Below are positions 50,010 to 59,567 of a stretch of DNA of 64,000 bases, in pieces; positions within the stretch are counted from its first letter, which is position 1; each line of letters begins with the position of its first letter. Below the pieces are notes generated by a model. That model was not told where the DNA came from. It was given only the letters and a program-made list of their open reading frames with translations, and did no database searches. A program made the translations under genes and the position numbers. Origin of the DNA: JABCZH01 sp963803775 (GTDB taxonomy: Bacteria; Acidobacteriota; Terriglobia; Terriglobales; Acidobacteriaceae); assembly GCA_963803775.1 (NCBI GenBank), contig CAWDNS010000001.1, positions 620,001 to 684,000 of the forward strand, given 5' to 3'.

Positions 50010-51014
50010 TTATTCGCGCCCCTCAAACAAATTCCTGCCTTCAACCAGCGAGCGCATCTTGCGATCCACCACACTGCGCTGCAGCATCCAGAATCCACAG
50101 TCAGGATGCACATAACGCAGCCGCTGCGGCCCAAGTATTTTCACCGCATGTTCAATTCGCTGTGCCACCAGTTCCGGACTTTCTACTTCGTTGTCCTTGA
50201 TGTCGATCAACCCAATTCCCAGTCGAATTTTGGGATCGAGATCGTTGAACACTGGCAAGTCGTCATAGCCGTAACGCGCGAATTCGAGCACCAAGTGGTC
50301 AGCGCGCAATGAATTCAGAAACGGGACCAGGTCGCGCCAGAAGCCGCGCAACTGCGGCTGCCCGCCATAATTTCCGAAACAGATGTGGACGGCTTTCTCA
50401 TTCAGCAACCCATCAAGCACGTGATTGATCGCCTCGGCCGCCCAGGGTGCATCCTCCGGATAGCCCGCAATGCAGGCTTCGTCGAGTTGAACAGTGTCAG
50501 CTTCAATAAACTCCAGTTGACGCCTCAGTACCACTGCGATGTCCATCGCCAGATCGGCAACATTCTTGTAAAAGCAATTGGTCAACACGCGCGCCAGCAT
50601 GTGGGGGCCGGTGCAGGTGAATTTCAGCGGCAGCTTGGTGAGTGGACTTACGAACTCGTAATCTCGAGGCAGGTTCAGGGTACCGTCTTGAATCTTTGCA
50701 ACCACCATTCCGGCGGTCAGCAAGCGGTATCCGGAAGCACGGTCGGAACGGAAGCGGTCGAAATCGGAAAGCGAGAAATGTTTGCGAATGCCATCCATGC
50801 GCGACGCGAAATAATCCACCATTCCGTTGGTCTCGGGATGGCTGGGATCGAATCGCATCAGTTCGCCATCTGTCAGAACATCGAGTCCCGCGAGTTCTTG
50901 CGTCTTCAGCACCGCCATGACAGCGTCACGCAGGACCAGCCGCGAAGTATTTCCTATCAGCCACGAGGGAACCGGATAACTGCCAACCACCGTCGCTTTG
51001 ATGCGTGCGGTCAT
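50010..51014 (-). CDS. MetE C-terminal-like zinc methyltransferase 1
   Basis: This 334-residue protein resembles the catalytic C-terminal half of cobalamin-independent methionine synthase. It begins MTARIKATVVGSYPVPSWL and has VLTDGELMRFDPSHPETNG and VDTVQLDEACIAGYPEDAPW-type ADTVQLDEACIAGYPEDAPW. The zinc ligands appear as HIC (VHICFGNYGG) and Cys in VHPDCGFW. The N-terminal half of MetE is missing, as in a family that includes epoxyalkane:coenzyme M transferase and archaeal core MetE. Methyl donor and acceptor are unknown. It is divergent from the paralogue at 51323 and in an operon with the SAM methyltransferase. Confidence 0.85.
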   Translation of the reverse strand: MTARIKATVVGSYPVPSWLIGNTSRLVLRDAVMAVLKTQELAGLDVLTDGELMRFDPSHPETNGMVDYFASRMDGIRKHFSLSDFDRFRSDRASGYRLLTAGMVVAKIQDGTLNLPRDYEFVSPLTKLPLKFTCTGPHMLARVLTNCFYKNVADLAMDIAVVLRRQLEFIEADTVQLDEACIAGYPEDAPWAAEAINHVLDGLLNEKAVHICFGNYGGQPQLRGFWRDLVPFLNSLRADHLVLEFARYGYDDLPVFNDLDPKIRLGIGLIDIKDNEVESPELVAQRIEHAVKILGPQRLRYVHPDCGFWMLQRSVVDRKMRSLVEGRNLFEGRE

Positions 51015-51322
51015 GTTTCTATTTCCACGGGCCGCCGCGGCACGGAGAGAAAACATCATACTCCCGCTGGCAAGCGCCGCTTAGAAGTTGCTGACAAAAT
51101 ATTTCTCGGGCTGCGCTAACGCGAAAAACCAGTGCGCGTAACTCCCACATCCGAAATGGTGGGAGCCCAATTTTGCCATCTGGTGTTCGAATTTCGGCTT
51201 CAGATTTGCCTTGTGGAGCCAATCCGTCTCGGCTAATCTGATGCGCGTTCGCGCTTCCGCGATTGCAAAACGCAACGAGGAAGCCGCGCGTGCAGGAATG
51301 CGTAAGCGACGAGGAGGTTTCC
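51015..51322. promoter_or_regulatory. Divergent promoter region of the two MetE-like genes
   Basis: The gap contains a perfect inverted repeat CTCCCAC-N10-GTGGGAG at 51142-51165, which could be an operator or RNA hairpin for one or both genes. No known SAM, SAH or cobalamin riboswitch was recognised. A strong GAGGAGG site lies five bases before the GTG at 51323. Confidence 0.4.
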
Positions 51323-52432
51323 GTGTACCGAAGTGATGTAGTGGGAAGTCTATTGCGCCCGCCCTATTTGAAAGAGGCTCGCGAGCGCCACGAAGCCGGC
51401 AAGCTCTCGGAAGTGGAGTTCAAACAGGTCGAGGACCGCGCGGTGAATGAAGCCGTAGATATGCAAATCCGGGCCGGTGTGGATGTCATCACCGACGGCG
51501 AACTCCGCCGCTACGCATTCTGGGGACACTTGATCGACGCCGTCGACGGCTTCGACAAATTTGGAGGCTGGGCCATTCCCTTCCGCAACGAGAAGGGCGA
51601 AGAGATCGTCCAAACCCGGCCGGTGGTGGTCTCGAAGCTGCGACGCAAACGTCCCATGTGCGCAGAGGAATTCACCTACCTGCGAGCGCGGACCAATCAT
51701 CCCGCGAAGACCACGATGATCAGCGCGCAGCAAGGCGCGGCTTACTATGACGGCAAGAAGTCTACCGGTGCGTATCCGACGGTTGACGCTTACCTTGCCG
51801 ATCTAGTCGACATCCTTCGTCTGGAAGTGGAAGAACTCATCCGTCTGGGTTGCACCTACATTCAAGTTGACTCTCCGCAATACACCGCGCTACTCGATCC
51901 GCAACTGCGGGAGGGCTACCGGCAGCGCGGCAACGATCCCGACCGGCTGCTCGATCTCTCGATCGAGATGGACAACGCGGTGATTGGCGACCATCCCGGA
52001 ATAATTTTCGGATTGCATTTGTGCCGCGGAAATAACCAGAGCAAGTTTTATGCTTCCGGAGACTACGGACCAATCACGAAAGTTTTTAGGAACACACGAT
52101 TTCAGCGCTTTCTACTCGAATACGATGACGAGCGTTCCGGAGGGTTTGAGCCCTTACGCCAAGTTCCATCAGACCGCACGGTGGTTCTGGGTCTGGTCAG
52201 TTCAAAAAAGGCTGCACTCGAAAGCAAGGACGAGTTGAAGCAGCGTATCAAGCAGGCATCCACGTTGCTTCGCTTGGATCGGCTGGCGCTGAGTCCACAG
52301 TGCGGGTTCGCTTCCACCATGGAGGGAAACCTTGTGACCGCTGCGGACCAGGAGGCCAAGTTGCGATTGGTGGCGGAGACGGCACAAGAAGTTTGGGGCA
52401 CGCAAGCCGGGGCAACCCGGCTGCGAGCGTAA
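51323..52432 (+). CDS. MetE C-terminal-like zinc methyltransferase 2
   Basis: A 369-residue protein of the same family as the divergent gene, starting at the GTG at 51323 (VYRSDVVGSLLRPPYLKEAR); an upstream TTG at 51263 lacks support. Zinc ligands are in GLHLCRGNNQSKFY and LSPQCGFASTMEGN. The pattern GVDVITDGELRRYAFWGHLI and IQVDSPQYTALLDP match bacterial short MetE-like proteins annotated as methionine synthases or epoxyalkane:CoM transferase relatives. Substrates undetermined. The gene follows an intergenic inverted repeat. Confidence 0.87.
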   Translation: MYRSDVVGSLLRPPYLKEARERHEAGKLSEVEFKQVEDRAVNEAVDMQIRAGVDVITDGELRRYAFWGHLIDAVDGFDKFGGWAIPFRNEKGEEIVQTRPVVVSKLRRKRPMCAEEFTYLRARTNHPAKTTMISAQQGAAYYDGKKSTGAYPTVDAYLADLVDILRLEVEELIRLGCTYIQVDSPQYTALLDPQLREGYRQRGNDPDRLLDLSIEMDNAVIGDHPGIIFGLHLCRGNNQSKFYASGDYGPITKVFRNTRFQRFLLEYDDERSGGFEPLRQVPSDRTVVLGLVSSKKAALESKDELKQRIKQASTLLRLDRLALSPQCGFASTMEGNLVTAADQEAKLRLVAETAQEVWGTQAGATRLRA

Positions 52433-52515
52433 GGCCCGGCAATCGCTGTCGTCGCTATATTTATCTTGACACGGAGCCAATCTTGTGAAAAATAATGCAC
52501 CTTAGAGGATTAAGT

Positions 52516-52528
52516 GAACGGACGTTCG
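52516..52528. promoter_or_regulatory. TetR-type operator 1 before the TonB receptor
   Basis: GAACG-GA-CGTTC is followed by GATAGAG, as at the pcaH and tetR sites. It lies 200 bases upstream of the receptor start, before a terminator-like hairpin. Confidence 0.7.
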
Positions 52529-52642
52529 ATAGAGACGAACTATTGAATCAGCCTCTTCGGCTCGTTCCGTGCAGGATTCCCAGCAGCGTTGTGAGCTTTT
52601 TGAAGTTTCATCAGTAGGCCATTCTTAGAAGGGTTCTGGCGA

Positions 52643-52673
52643 CCCGGTATTCCACGGGAAGCCGGGGTTTTTT
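52643..52673 (+). terminator. Rho-independent terminator or attenuator-like hairpin
   Basis: CCCGG pairs with CCGGG around an inner TTCC-ACG-GGAA stem and is followed by T6. It lies between operators 1 and 2, 43 bases before the TonB receptor start. It could end transcription from the MetE-like gene or attenuate a transcript starting at operator 1. Confidence 0.65.
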
Positions 52674-52684
52674 GTTCTGGCATT

Positions 52685-52698
52685 CGAACGGACGTTCG
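52685..52698. promoter_or_regulatory. TetR-type operator 2 before the TonB receptor
   Basis: CGAACG-GA-CGTTCG has perfect 6-base arms and lies 17 bases before the ATG at 52716, next to the AGGGG ribosome-binding site. It should block transcription or initiation of the receptor gene when bound. Confidence 0.75.
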
Positions 52699-52715
52699 CT
52701 CTAGAAAGGGGCTTT

Positions 52716-55700
52716 ATGAGACCACGCTGGGTTTGGACTGCTATCGCGATTTTCCTAACAGCTGCCCTTGCGGTGCCCTTCGCCTTTTCCCAGGCCACCA
52801 TCAGTTTCGCCACGCTGAATGGCACGGTCCAAGACAGCTCGGGCCGTACTGTCGCCAAGGCGTCCATCAACCTGCGCGAAATGGATACCAATCAGACCCA
52901 CACGGCGACGGCGAATGACGCGGGCTACTACGCCATACCCAGCCTCACTCCGGGGCGATACGAACTCACGGTGACTTCCAGCGGATTTGGAAAATACACA
53001 CGCACTGGCATTGAGTTGGCGGTGGGCCAAACCGCGAACATCAATGTGACCTTGAAAGTAGAAGCGGTCTCGGAAACCGTGACCGTTACCACGGAAGCTC
53101 CCGTGGTCGAGACCACACGTACCGAGATCAGCCAGGTGATCAACTCAGTGCAGATCGCAGACTTACCTATCAGCGGCCGGCTATTCACGGACTTTGCTCT
53201 TCTAACCCCCAGTGTGGCCAAGAGCCGGACCGCGTTGGGCACTACCTTCACAGAGTTCGAAGTAACCCAAATCTCCTTTGGCGGCATGCGCTCATTTAGC
53301 AACGAGATCACCGTGGATGGCGCCGATTTCGTGAACTCGGTCAGCGGTGTGCAGCGCGCCACGCCGCCTCAGGATTCGGTGCAGGAATTTCGCGTGGTGA
53401 ATAATAGTTTCGGCGCCGAATATGGGCGGGCTCTCGGCGGCATCGTCAATATCGTGACCAAGTCCGGCACCAACGACCTTCACGGTTCAATTTATGACTA
53501 CCTTCAAAACAGCGCCACCGACGCGCGTTCGGTTCTACAGCCGGCGCCGCTTCCCCATGCCTTGCGGCAAAATCAGTTTGGCGCTACCCTCGGAGGCCCG
53601 CTCCGCAAGGATAAAACGTTCTTCTACCTGAACTACGAAGGCAAGCGAAGCGCGCTCTCTCCCACTTACGCCCCCGACCTTTTCAGCAATATTGCGGCTA
53701 TCGATCAGGCCAAGGGGTACTTAGGGTTGTCGCCGGAAGGCTGCTACCTTCCTCCCGCCATGTGCACTGCATCGCCCACAGCATATCTTCAGGGGGTTTT
53801 GAAGACTGCAAATAACGACTACGGTTTCGCCCGGCTTGATCACCAGATCAGCGACAACAACCGCCTGGCGATTCGCTACGTCGTGGAAGATTCCCGAAAT
53901 TTGGGCGAACTGATCGGCAACACGGAAGATGGCGGCGGCATTGGCAACCCGAGCGGCGCTCGCAATCTCTTTATCCGCGATCAAGCTTTGGTGGGGACGG
54001 TCAATTCCGTATTGAAACCCAACCTGGTCAACACCGTCCTCGGGCAATACGCAAGGCGGCACTACAACTTTCCTGGAGCCACCGGCGAGCCCGATCTGAG
54101 TGTCGTGAATGATCAGGAATTCGGGCACAACTTTGGCACCTACGACGCCATCTACGAGAGCCGCGCCCAGGGGTCGGAAACACTTGCCTGGGTCAAGGGT
54201 AATCACGTGGCCAAGTTCGGATTCGATGGCAACTATGTTTGGAGCTACAACAACTATCCCGGCTTCACTCCCGAGCGGATACTATTCCCCGATTTAGGTT
54301 GTATGTACGCGTTCGCCAATGCAGTAAGCCTCTTGACCACCGGCACCTATGGAACAGTTCCGACGACCGCCAGCGGACCCAATTCGTGTCCGCTTGCGCC
54401 AGGAGCGGATGGGGTGTCCTTCCTCTACTGGGGAACGGCGCTCCCCAGAACCGGCTTTGTCAACGGCTTCGTTCCCTCTCCCGCTACCGGCGGTGGGTTC
54501 GGCAGCGGCTGGCCAAATGCTTTTCCCACCGATCAGTATTCCAATTACGCCTACAAGTTGAACCACGGCTACTGGGGGTTTTTTGCGCAGGATCAATGGC
54601 GGCTTACTCACAACCTGACCTTCAACTATGGGCTGAGATGGGATTTCGAGTCAGGACTCGGGGCCGTGATCAACGCCGACTACCGTGCCTGGCAGCCGCG
54701 AATCGGTTTCGCATATTCGCCAGATGCGAAGACCGTCATCCGCGCCGGAGGTGGGATCTTTTATGATCGCAACAATTTGACTTTCTTTTTCACCACGGGA
54801 AACCAGAAGTCGCTTCCCGGGTATTTTTGCAACCCCCCGAGCGCAGGCCCAGGTTGCGCTGCCAACGGATTTGCGCAGGGGGTGAAGGTTCCGATGATTC
54901 AGAACAACGCGGCCAATGGTGGATGGCAGTTGTCGGCACAGCCAGGTTTCCCGGGAACGCCTTCTCTTCCTTGCACGGTTTTGGGCTTGCCCGGTACGAT
55001 TTGCGCGAGCGCTCCCGGCGGCACCATCAGCACTGCAGCTTTACAAGCCCTCAGCATTCTCGCCGACGGTCCCAATGCGTACCCTGCAGTGTCCCTGACC
55101 GGGCCCTGTACTGCTAACCCAATCACCGGCGCGCCGACCGGGGCCTGCGGTGTCGGTTCCGGTGGCATCCAGCGTGATGGCCGGCTTCCCTATGCCGAAC
55201 AAGCCAGCTTGGAAATAGATCGACAAATCGGTGGCGGACTTACACTGCAACTGGGATATCTTTTCGTGGGGGCACACAAGTTAGTCCGAGGTAACAACCT
55301 CAACGTCCCCTGCCCGGTTGGCACCACCAAAGCCGCCAATCCTTACTACGCCCAGGGCTTGCTAAATCCGGACGGCAGCCTTACACCTTGCCAGGGAACT
55401 CCAACCCTTGGGCCATTCGGTCTGGGCCCGTTTTTCAGTTCGTTAGCCAATCCTTCCGGATTGGAATTTGGTGTGCCCGGAGGAGTGGGTGCTCCGCCGA
55501 CGCTGAGTGGCGGCCTTCTGGATTACAACAACAACGTCGCCAATGCGGCATACAACGGTTTGACCGTCACGGCGGTTGAGCGCATCGGCAGAGTTTTCAC
55601 TCTGACCGCCAACTACACCTATTCTCACACCATCGACAACGGCAATTTCACGACGTTCATCAATCTGCCGCCCAACCAATTCGACTATTCATCCGAGCGT

Positions 55701-56318
55701 GCCAACTCCAACCAGGACGTTCGCCATCATTTTGTGACCAACTTCACGGCGACCGGGCCCCAGACCAGCTTTGCAAGGAACTTCCAGTTCAGCAGCATTA
55801 TTACTCTGGAATCCGGACGGCCCTTCACTTTGTTCGCCGGGGAAAACGTCTTTGGGGATGTCGCTGGCTTGAGCACAGACCGCGTCGGAGGCTTGGGCGG
55901 CGCATGCCCCTCCGTCGCGAATTGCAACACTACCATCGGCCGCAACACCTACATTGGCGATGGCCTCTATTCCTGGGATCTACGGCTGGCGCGTTACTTC
56001 CAGATACGGGAGCGCCTGAGACTCGATCTCTCATTCGATGCATTCAATGTGCTTAACCGCGGCAACGTGGACGAAGTGAATTCCATCTACGGCTCGCCGG
56101 TCTTTTGCGGAGCCGTCCCGAAACACTACAACGATGCCACCACCCGCGCGATCCAGAGCGGTACCGGGGCCGCCTGCCCTTCGGCACCGCCACCGGTCTG
56201 GCTTGCTGACGGACTCTTGCCGGTTAGCGTTCCGAGCAATCCGAATCCTGTTTTCGGAACCCCCAGAACCATGCTGAACCCGCGCCAGTTGCAATTTTCA
56301 GCTAAGTTCTCGTTTTGA
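52716..56318 (+). CDS. TonB-dependent Oar-type outer-membrane receptor
   Basis: The 1200-residue precursor has a signal peptide (RPRWVWTAIAIFLTAALAVP), then a carboxypeptidase-regulatory-like beta domain (ATLNGTVQDSSGRTVAKASI, YAIPSLTPGRYELTVTSSGF), an N-terminal plug (PISGRLFTDFALLTPSVAKS, DSVQEFRVVNNSFGAEYGRA, GGIVNIVTKSGTNDLHGSI) and a long barrel ending in a terminal Phe (QLQFSAKFSF). This architecture is typical of acidobacterial Oar-like transporters. Two TetR-type operators precede it, one immediately before its ribosome-binding site, so it may take up the aromatic substrate of the pca enzymes. Confidence 0.95.
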   Translation: MRPRWVWTAIAIFLTAALAVPFAFSQATISFATLNGTVQDSSGRTVAKASINLREMDTNQTHTATANDAGYYAIPSLTPGRYELTVTSSGFGKYTRTGIELAVGQTANINVTLKVEAVSETVTVTTEAPVVETTRTEISQVINSVQIADLPISGRLFTDFALLTPSVAKSRTALGTTFTEFEVTQISFGGMRSFSNEITVDGADFVNSVSGVQRATPPQDSVQEFRVVNNSFGAEYGRALGGIVNIVTKSGTNDLHGSIYDYLQNSATDARSVLQPAPLPHALRQNQFGATLGGPLRKDKTFFYLNYEGKRSALSPTYAPDLFSNIAAIDQAKGYLGLSPEGCYLPPAMCTASPTAYLQGVLKTANNDYGFARLDHQISDNNRLAIRYVVEDSRNLGELIGNTEDGGGIGNPSGARNLFIRDQALVGTVNSVLKPNLVNTVLGQYARRHYNFPGATGEPDLSVVNDQEFGHNFGTYDAIYESRAQGSETLAWVKGNHVAKFGFDGNYVWSYNNYPGFTPERILFPDLGCMYAFANAVSLLTTGTYGTVPTTASGPNSCPLAPGADGVSFLYWGTALPRTGFVNGFVPSPATGGGFGSGWPNAFPTDQYSNYAYKLNHGYWGFFAQDQWRLTHNLTFNYGLRWDFESGLGAVINADYRAWQPRIGFAYSPDAKTVIRAGGGIFYDRNNLTFFFTTGNQKSLPGYFCNPPSAGPGCAANGFAQGVKVPMIQNNAANGGWQLSAQPGFPGTPSLPCTVLGLPGTICASAPGGTISTAALQALSILADGPNAYPAVSLTGPCTANPITGAPTGACGVGSGGIQRDGRLPYAEQASLEIDRQIGGGLTLQLGYLFVGAHKLVRGNNLNVPCPVGTTKAANPYYAQGLLNPDGSLTPCQGTPTLGPFGLGPFFSSLANPSGLEFGVPGGVGAPPTLSGGLLDYNNNVANAAYNGLTVTAVERIGRVFTLTANYTYSHTIDNGNFTTFINLPPNQFDYSSERANSNQDVRHHFVTNFTATGPQTSFARNFQFSSIITLESGRPFTLFAGENVFGDVAGLSTDRVGGLGGACPSVANCNTTIGRNTYIGDGLYSWDLRLARYFQIRERLRLDLSFDAFNVLNRGNVDEVNSIYGSPVFCGAVPKHYNDATTRAIQSGTGAACPSAPPPVWLADGLLPVSVPSNPNPVFGTPRTMLNPRQLQFSAKFSF

Positions 56319-56345
56319 GTCAGAAGTATATGAATGTACTCATGG

Positions 56346-57959
56346 CTATTTCGCCACCCATTGCCAGTCTTGATAACGCAGCCGCAACTCCGTCTTCAGC
56401 AGTTTGCCGGTTGACGTGTGTGGTAATTCTTCGACGAATACGAATCCGTCCGGCAATTGCCACTTGGCGAATCTCTCAGCCAGGAATACGCGCAGTTCTT
56501 CCGGACTCGGCTTTGCCCCATCTCGCGCGACGATCACAGCTATAGGGCGCTCTTGCCATTTTGGATGTGGCACCGCAATCACCGCAGCTTCCCGAACACC
56601 CGGATGGGCCACCAAAGCATTCTCCAGATCGACGGAACTGATCCACTCGCCACCCGATTTGATCAGGTCTTTGGTGCGGTCGGCGATTTTCAAGTACCCT
56701 TCGCTATCAATCGTGCCGACATCCCCGGTGCGAAACCATCCGTCCTCGGTCCACTTATTCTTCTCTTCAGCTAGGTTATGGTAGCTAGCGGCCACCCAGG
56801 GCCCTCGCAAGTGGACCTCACCCATCGTCTGTCCGTCCGCTGGCACCTCGCCAGCCTCGTTAATGATTCTCATTTCTACGAAAGGAACCGGAACACCCGC
56901 CATCGCCTGAAGGTCAAACTTCTCCTCGTCAGGCCGGTTAGTAAGGTGCGATTTGATTTGATTTGTGGTCGCTTGCGGACTGCTCTCGGTGAGTCCCCAT
57001 CCCTGCTGTAGCTTTATCCCGCGTTCGGCCAGCTTGCGAATCAGGAAGGTTGGCGGAGCAGCCCCCCCGACGATCACCCGCAGAGGTGGCAGTTGCTGCT
57101 TAGGATATTTCTCAAGATAGTCCAGCACGCTGAGCCAGATCGTCGGCACGCCTGCGGCAACGGTCACGCGTTCGCGGGTGATGAGTTCCAACAGGCTCTC
57201 CGCATCAAGGTACGGGCCGGGCAACACCAGTTTGCACCCCACCATGGCCGCCGCGTAGGGAAACCCCCAGCCGTTGACATGAAACATGGAAACCACTGGC
57301 AGAACAACATCAGCATGGCAAATGGCAAAGTTGTCGACAGTAGTGAGCAGAAACGTGTGTAACACGACCGAGCGATGAGTATAAGCGACGCCTTTCGGCA
57401 CTCCCGTGGTTCCCGAGGTGTAGCAAATCGACACCGCCTCGTTCTCGTCGACCTCGGGGTAATTGAAGTCACCGGAAGCAGTTTTCAGAAAGTCTTCGTA
57501 GCTCTCGAGTCCAGCAGGCAGCGGCTGCCCGGTCAGAGGAACCACAAAGACGCGCTCAAACTTAACCGCGTCTTTGATCTTCTCGTACAGTGGCAGCAGA
57601 ATGTCATCCACAATCAGAAAGCGGTCAGCAGCGTGATTGGCGACGTAGGCGATCTCCCGCGGAGACAGCCTGAGATTGAGCGTATTCATTACACCGCCAG
57701 CCGCCGGAATACCCAGATAAGCTTCAAGATGAGCGTAGTGATTCCACATCAATGTGGCCACGCGATCCCCGCGCCGCAGACCAGCTTTTTGCAAGACCTC
57801 CGCCAGACTGCGCGCCCGCCGATAGACGTCGCCGTAGGTGCAATGGTGAAGGGAGCGATTCGGCAGGCGAGAAAGAACTTTCTGTCCCGGAAAGAGCTTC
57901 CCTGCACGCTCCAGAATGTGAGTGAGCGTTAGCGGATAACTCATCATGGTGCCTTGCAT
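56346..57959 (-). CDS. AMP-forming acyl-CoA ligase (medium/long-chain type)
   Basis: This 537-residue ANL-superfamily ligase starts at the ATG at 57959, behind GGAGA; a TTG at 57995 is less likely. It has the AMP motif ICYTSGTTGVPKGVAYTHRS, GWGLTESSP, the hinge YLKIADRTKDLIKSGGEWIS, and the catalytic Lys near the C-terminus in HTSTGKLLKTELR. It resembles medium-chain fatty acid and aryl-CoA ligases. The divergent PaaK-like gene and the shared TetR operator suggest a role in CoA activation of an aromatic or phenylalkanoic acid. Confidence 0.9.
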   Translation of the reverse strand: MQGTMMSYPLTLTHILERAGKLFPGQKVLSRLPNRSLHHCTYGDVYRRARSLAEVLQKAGLRRGDRVATLMWNHYAHLEAYLGIPAAGGVMNTLNLRLSPREIAYVANHAADRFLIVDDILLPLYEKIKDAVKFERVFVVPLTGQPLPAGLESYEDFLKTASGDFNYPEVDENEAVSICYTSGTTGVPKGVAYTHRSVVLHTFLLTTVDNFAICHADVVLPVVSMFHVNGWGFPYAAAMVGCKLVLPGPYLDAESLLELITRERVTVAAGVPTIWLSVLDYLEKYPKQQLPPLRVIVGGAAPPTFLIRKLAERGIKLQQGWGLTESSPQATTNQIKSHLTNRPDEEKFDLQAMAGVPVPFVEMRIINEAGEVPADGQTMGEVHLRGPWVAASYHNLAEEKNKWTEDGWFRTGDVGTIDSEGYLKIADRTKDLIKSGGEWISSVDLENALVAHPGVREAAVIAVPHPKWQERPIAVIVARDGAKPSPEELRVFLAERFAKWQLPDGFVFVEELPHTSTGKLLKTELRLRYQDWQWVAK

Positions 57960-58047
57960 GTTCGGGTCTCCAGGATCGCTCCACTGATGTTCCAACCCGC
58001 CCGACCTAACAATTGAGGAAGACGGCCTGGTTGGGCTTGCAAATTAT

Positions 58048-58061
58048 AACGTACGTTCGAT
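58048..58061. promoter_or_regulatory. TetR-type operator between divergent CoA ligases
   Basis: AACG-TA-CGTTCGAT keeps the central AACG-NN-CGTT symmetry and the GATAA flank. The left arm is one base pair weaker than the perfect sites. It lies about 39 bases before the PaaK-like gene, between two divergent starts, so it could control both. Confidence 0.6.
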
Positions 58062-58099
58062 AAAGTTCTACGGCATCACGAAACAGTCGCGCGGGCACC

Positions 58100-59428
58100 A
58101 TGGGGACCTCGGAGTATCTGGACAAGAAGATTGAAACTGCCAGCCGCAAGCAGGTTCAGCGACTTCAGGAAACAAAACTCGCACGCCAACTCGATTATTT
58201 ATTCGCTAGGTCGTTGTTTTATCAGGAGAAGCTGAAAGCAGCTGAAATCCCTCGCAAAGACTACCGTCGCCTTCGCGATCTGGAACGCTTCCCTTTCACT
58301 ACTAAAGAAGAACTTCGCGAGAGCCAGAGACTTCAGCCTCCGCTGGGAAAACATATTGCCGCCGACATCAAGAATGTAATCCGAGTGCACAGCTCCACCG
58401 GCACGACGGGCAAGCCCAGCTTCGTCGGCATCACCCGTCGCGATGCAAAAATGTGGACGAAGCTCACGGCACGGTCGTTTTACACGCAGGGCTTGCGAAA
58501 AGCGGACATCGTGATCCACGCCGCTGGACTGACGCTTTTTGTCGCGGGCCTTTCCTCGAAAGATGCGATTGAATCCGTGGGCGCAATGTTTGTACCCATA
58601 GGGACCGTGGCCTCCGAGAAAGCGCTGATGGCGATTCAGTTTTTGAAAGCCACGGCCATGCATTGCACGCCTTCGTATGCGACTTATTTCGCTGAGTGGA
58701 TCCGTCGAGAAGCCAGGATCGAGCCAAGAGAGCTGGGCCTGAAAAAGCTGTTCTGCGGTGCGGAACCCGGTGCGGGCATCCCGGCTGTCCGCGCCAAAAT
58801 AGAAGAGGACTGGGGAGCTCGAGTCACCGAAGGGTTGGGCAACGCCGACATGGCTCCTATCATCTTCAGCGAATGCCCCGACCAGTCCGGAATGCATTTC
58901 AACGGGCAAGAGTATGTCCTGGTTGAGATTATTGATCCCGAGAACGGAGAGAGCCAACCCATAGAAACCGGAGTTACGGGAGAACTTGTATACACAAGCC
59001 TGGAGCGGGAGTGTGTGCCACTCCTCAGATTTCGGACTCGTAACCGTGTCACCGTACTTGCGACATCCTGCCCGTGCGGCCGCACCGGCTTCAAGTTGCG
59101 CTGCATCGGCCGCACCGACGACATGCTGATCGTGCTCGGAGTCAATGTGTTTCCTTCAGCAGTCAAAGATGTCATTTCCAGCTTTCATCCTCGTACCACA
59201 GGTGAAATTCAGATTGTTCTTCACCAGCCTGGGCCGAAGGTCACACCGCCTTTGAAAGTAGAGGCAGAATACGCGGATAGTTGCGCGGATTTGACCGGCT
59301 TGAAGCGGGAAATCGAAGGAAAAATCAGAGCGACGCTCAACGTGAACGCGGCACTCGACCTGGTTCCTGCAGGCACGCTCCCCCGCTACGAAATGAAAGG
59401 TCAACTGATTAAGAAGAATTACGAGTAA
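58100..59428 (+). CDS. Phenylacetate-CoA ligase family protein (PaaK-like)
   Basis: The 442-residue protein matches the PaaK group of ANL ligases. It shows FPFTTKEELRESQRLQPPLG, the AMP motif VHSSTGTTGKPSFVGITRRD, HCTPSYATYFAEWI, the GAEPGAG loop (KKLFCGAEPGAGIPAVRA), and the C-terminal hinge CIGRTDDMLIVLGVNVFPSA. PaaK-type enzymes activate phenylacetate, benzoate or other aryl acids. Its divergent neighbour is an acyl-CoA ligase under the same operator. Confidence 0.92.
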   Translation: MGTSEYLDKKIETASRKQVQRLQETKLARQLDYLFARSLFYQEKLKAAEIPRKDYRRLRDLERFPFTTKEELRESQRLQPPLGKHIAADIKNVIRVHSSTGTTGKPSFVGITRRDAKMWTKLTARSFYTQGLRKADIVIHAAGLTLFVAGLSSKDAIESVGAMFVPIGTVASEKALMAIQFLKATAMHCTPSYATYFAEWIRREARIEPRELGLKKLFCGAEPGAGIPAVRAKIEEDWGARVTEGLGNADMAPIIFSECPDQSGMHFNGQEYVLVEIIDPENGESQPIETGVTGELVYTSLERECVPLLRFRTRNRVTVLATSCPCGRTGFKLRCIGRTDDMLIVLGVNVFPSAVKDVISSFHPRTTGEIQIVLHQPGPKVTPPLKVEAEYADSCADLTGLKREIEGKIRATLNVNAALDLVPAGTLPRYEMKGQLIKKNYE

Positions 59429-59567
59429 AGGTGTAGCTTGCAGTCTCTAATGCGAGCCAGAATGGTCCGTAAACAACTGACTCCGGGGTGTTTATGCGGC
59501 GGCCTCGACTTCAAACAATGTCCGTCCGCCAACCCTTGTCACACCCACGCGGTTGAGATAATATCGA

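Noticed and set aside
53721..54206. Antisense 161-residue frame in the TonB receptor
   Set aside because: Shadow of the receptor coding strand; no start signal or family match.
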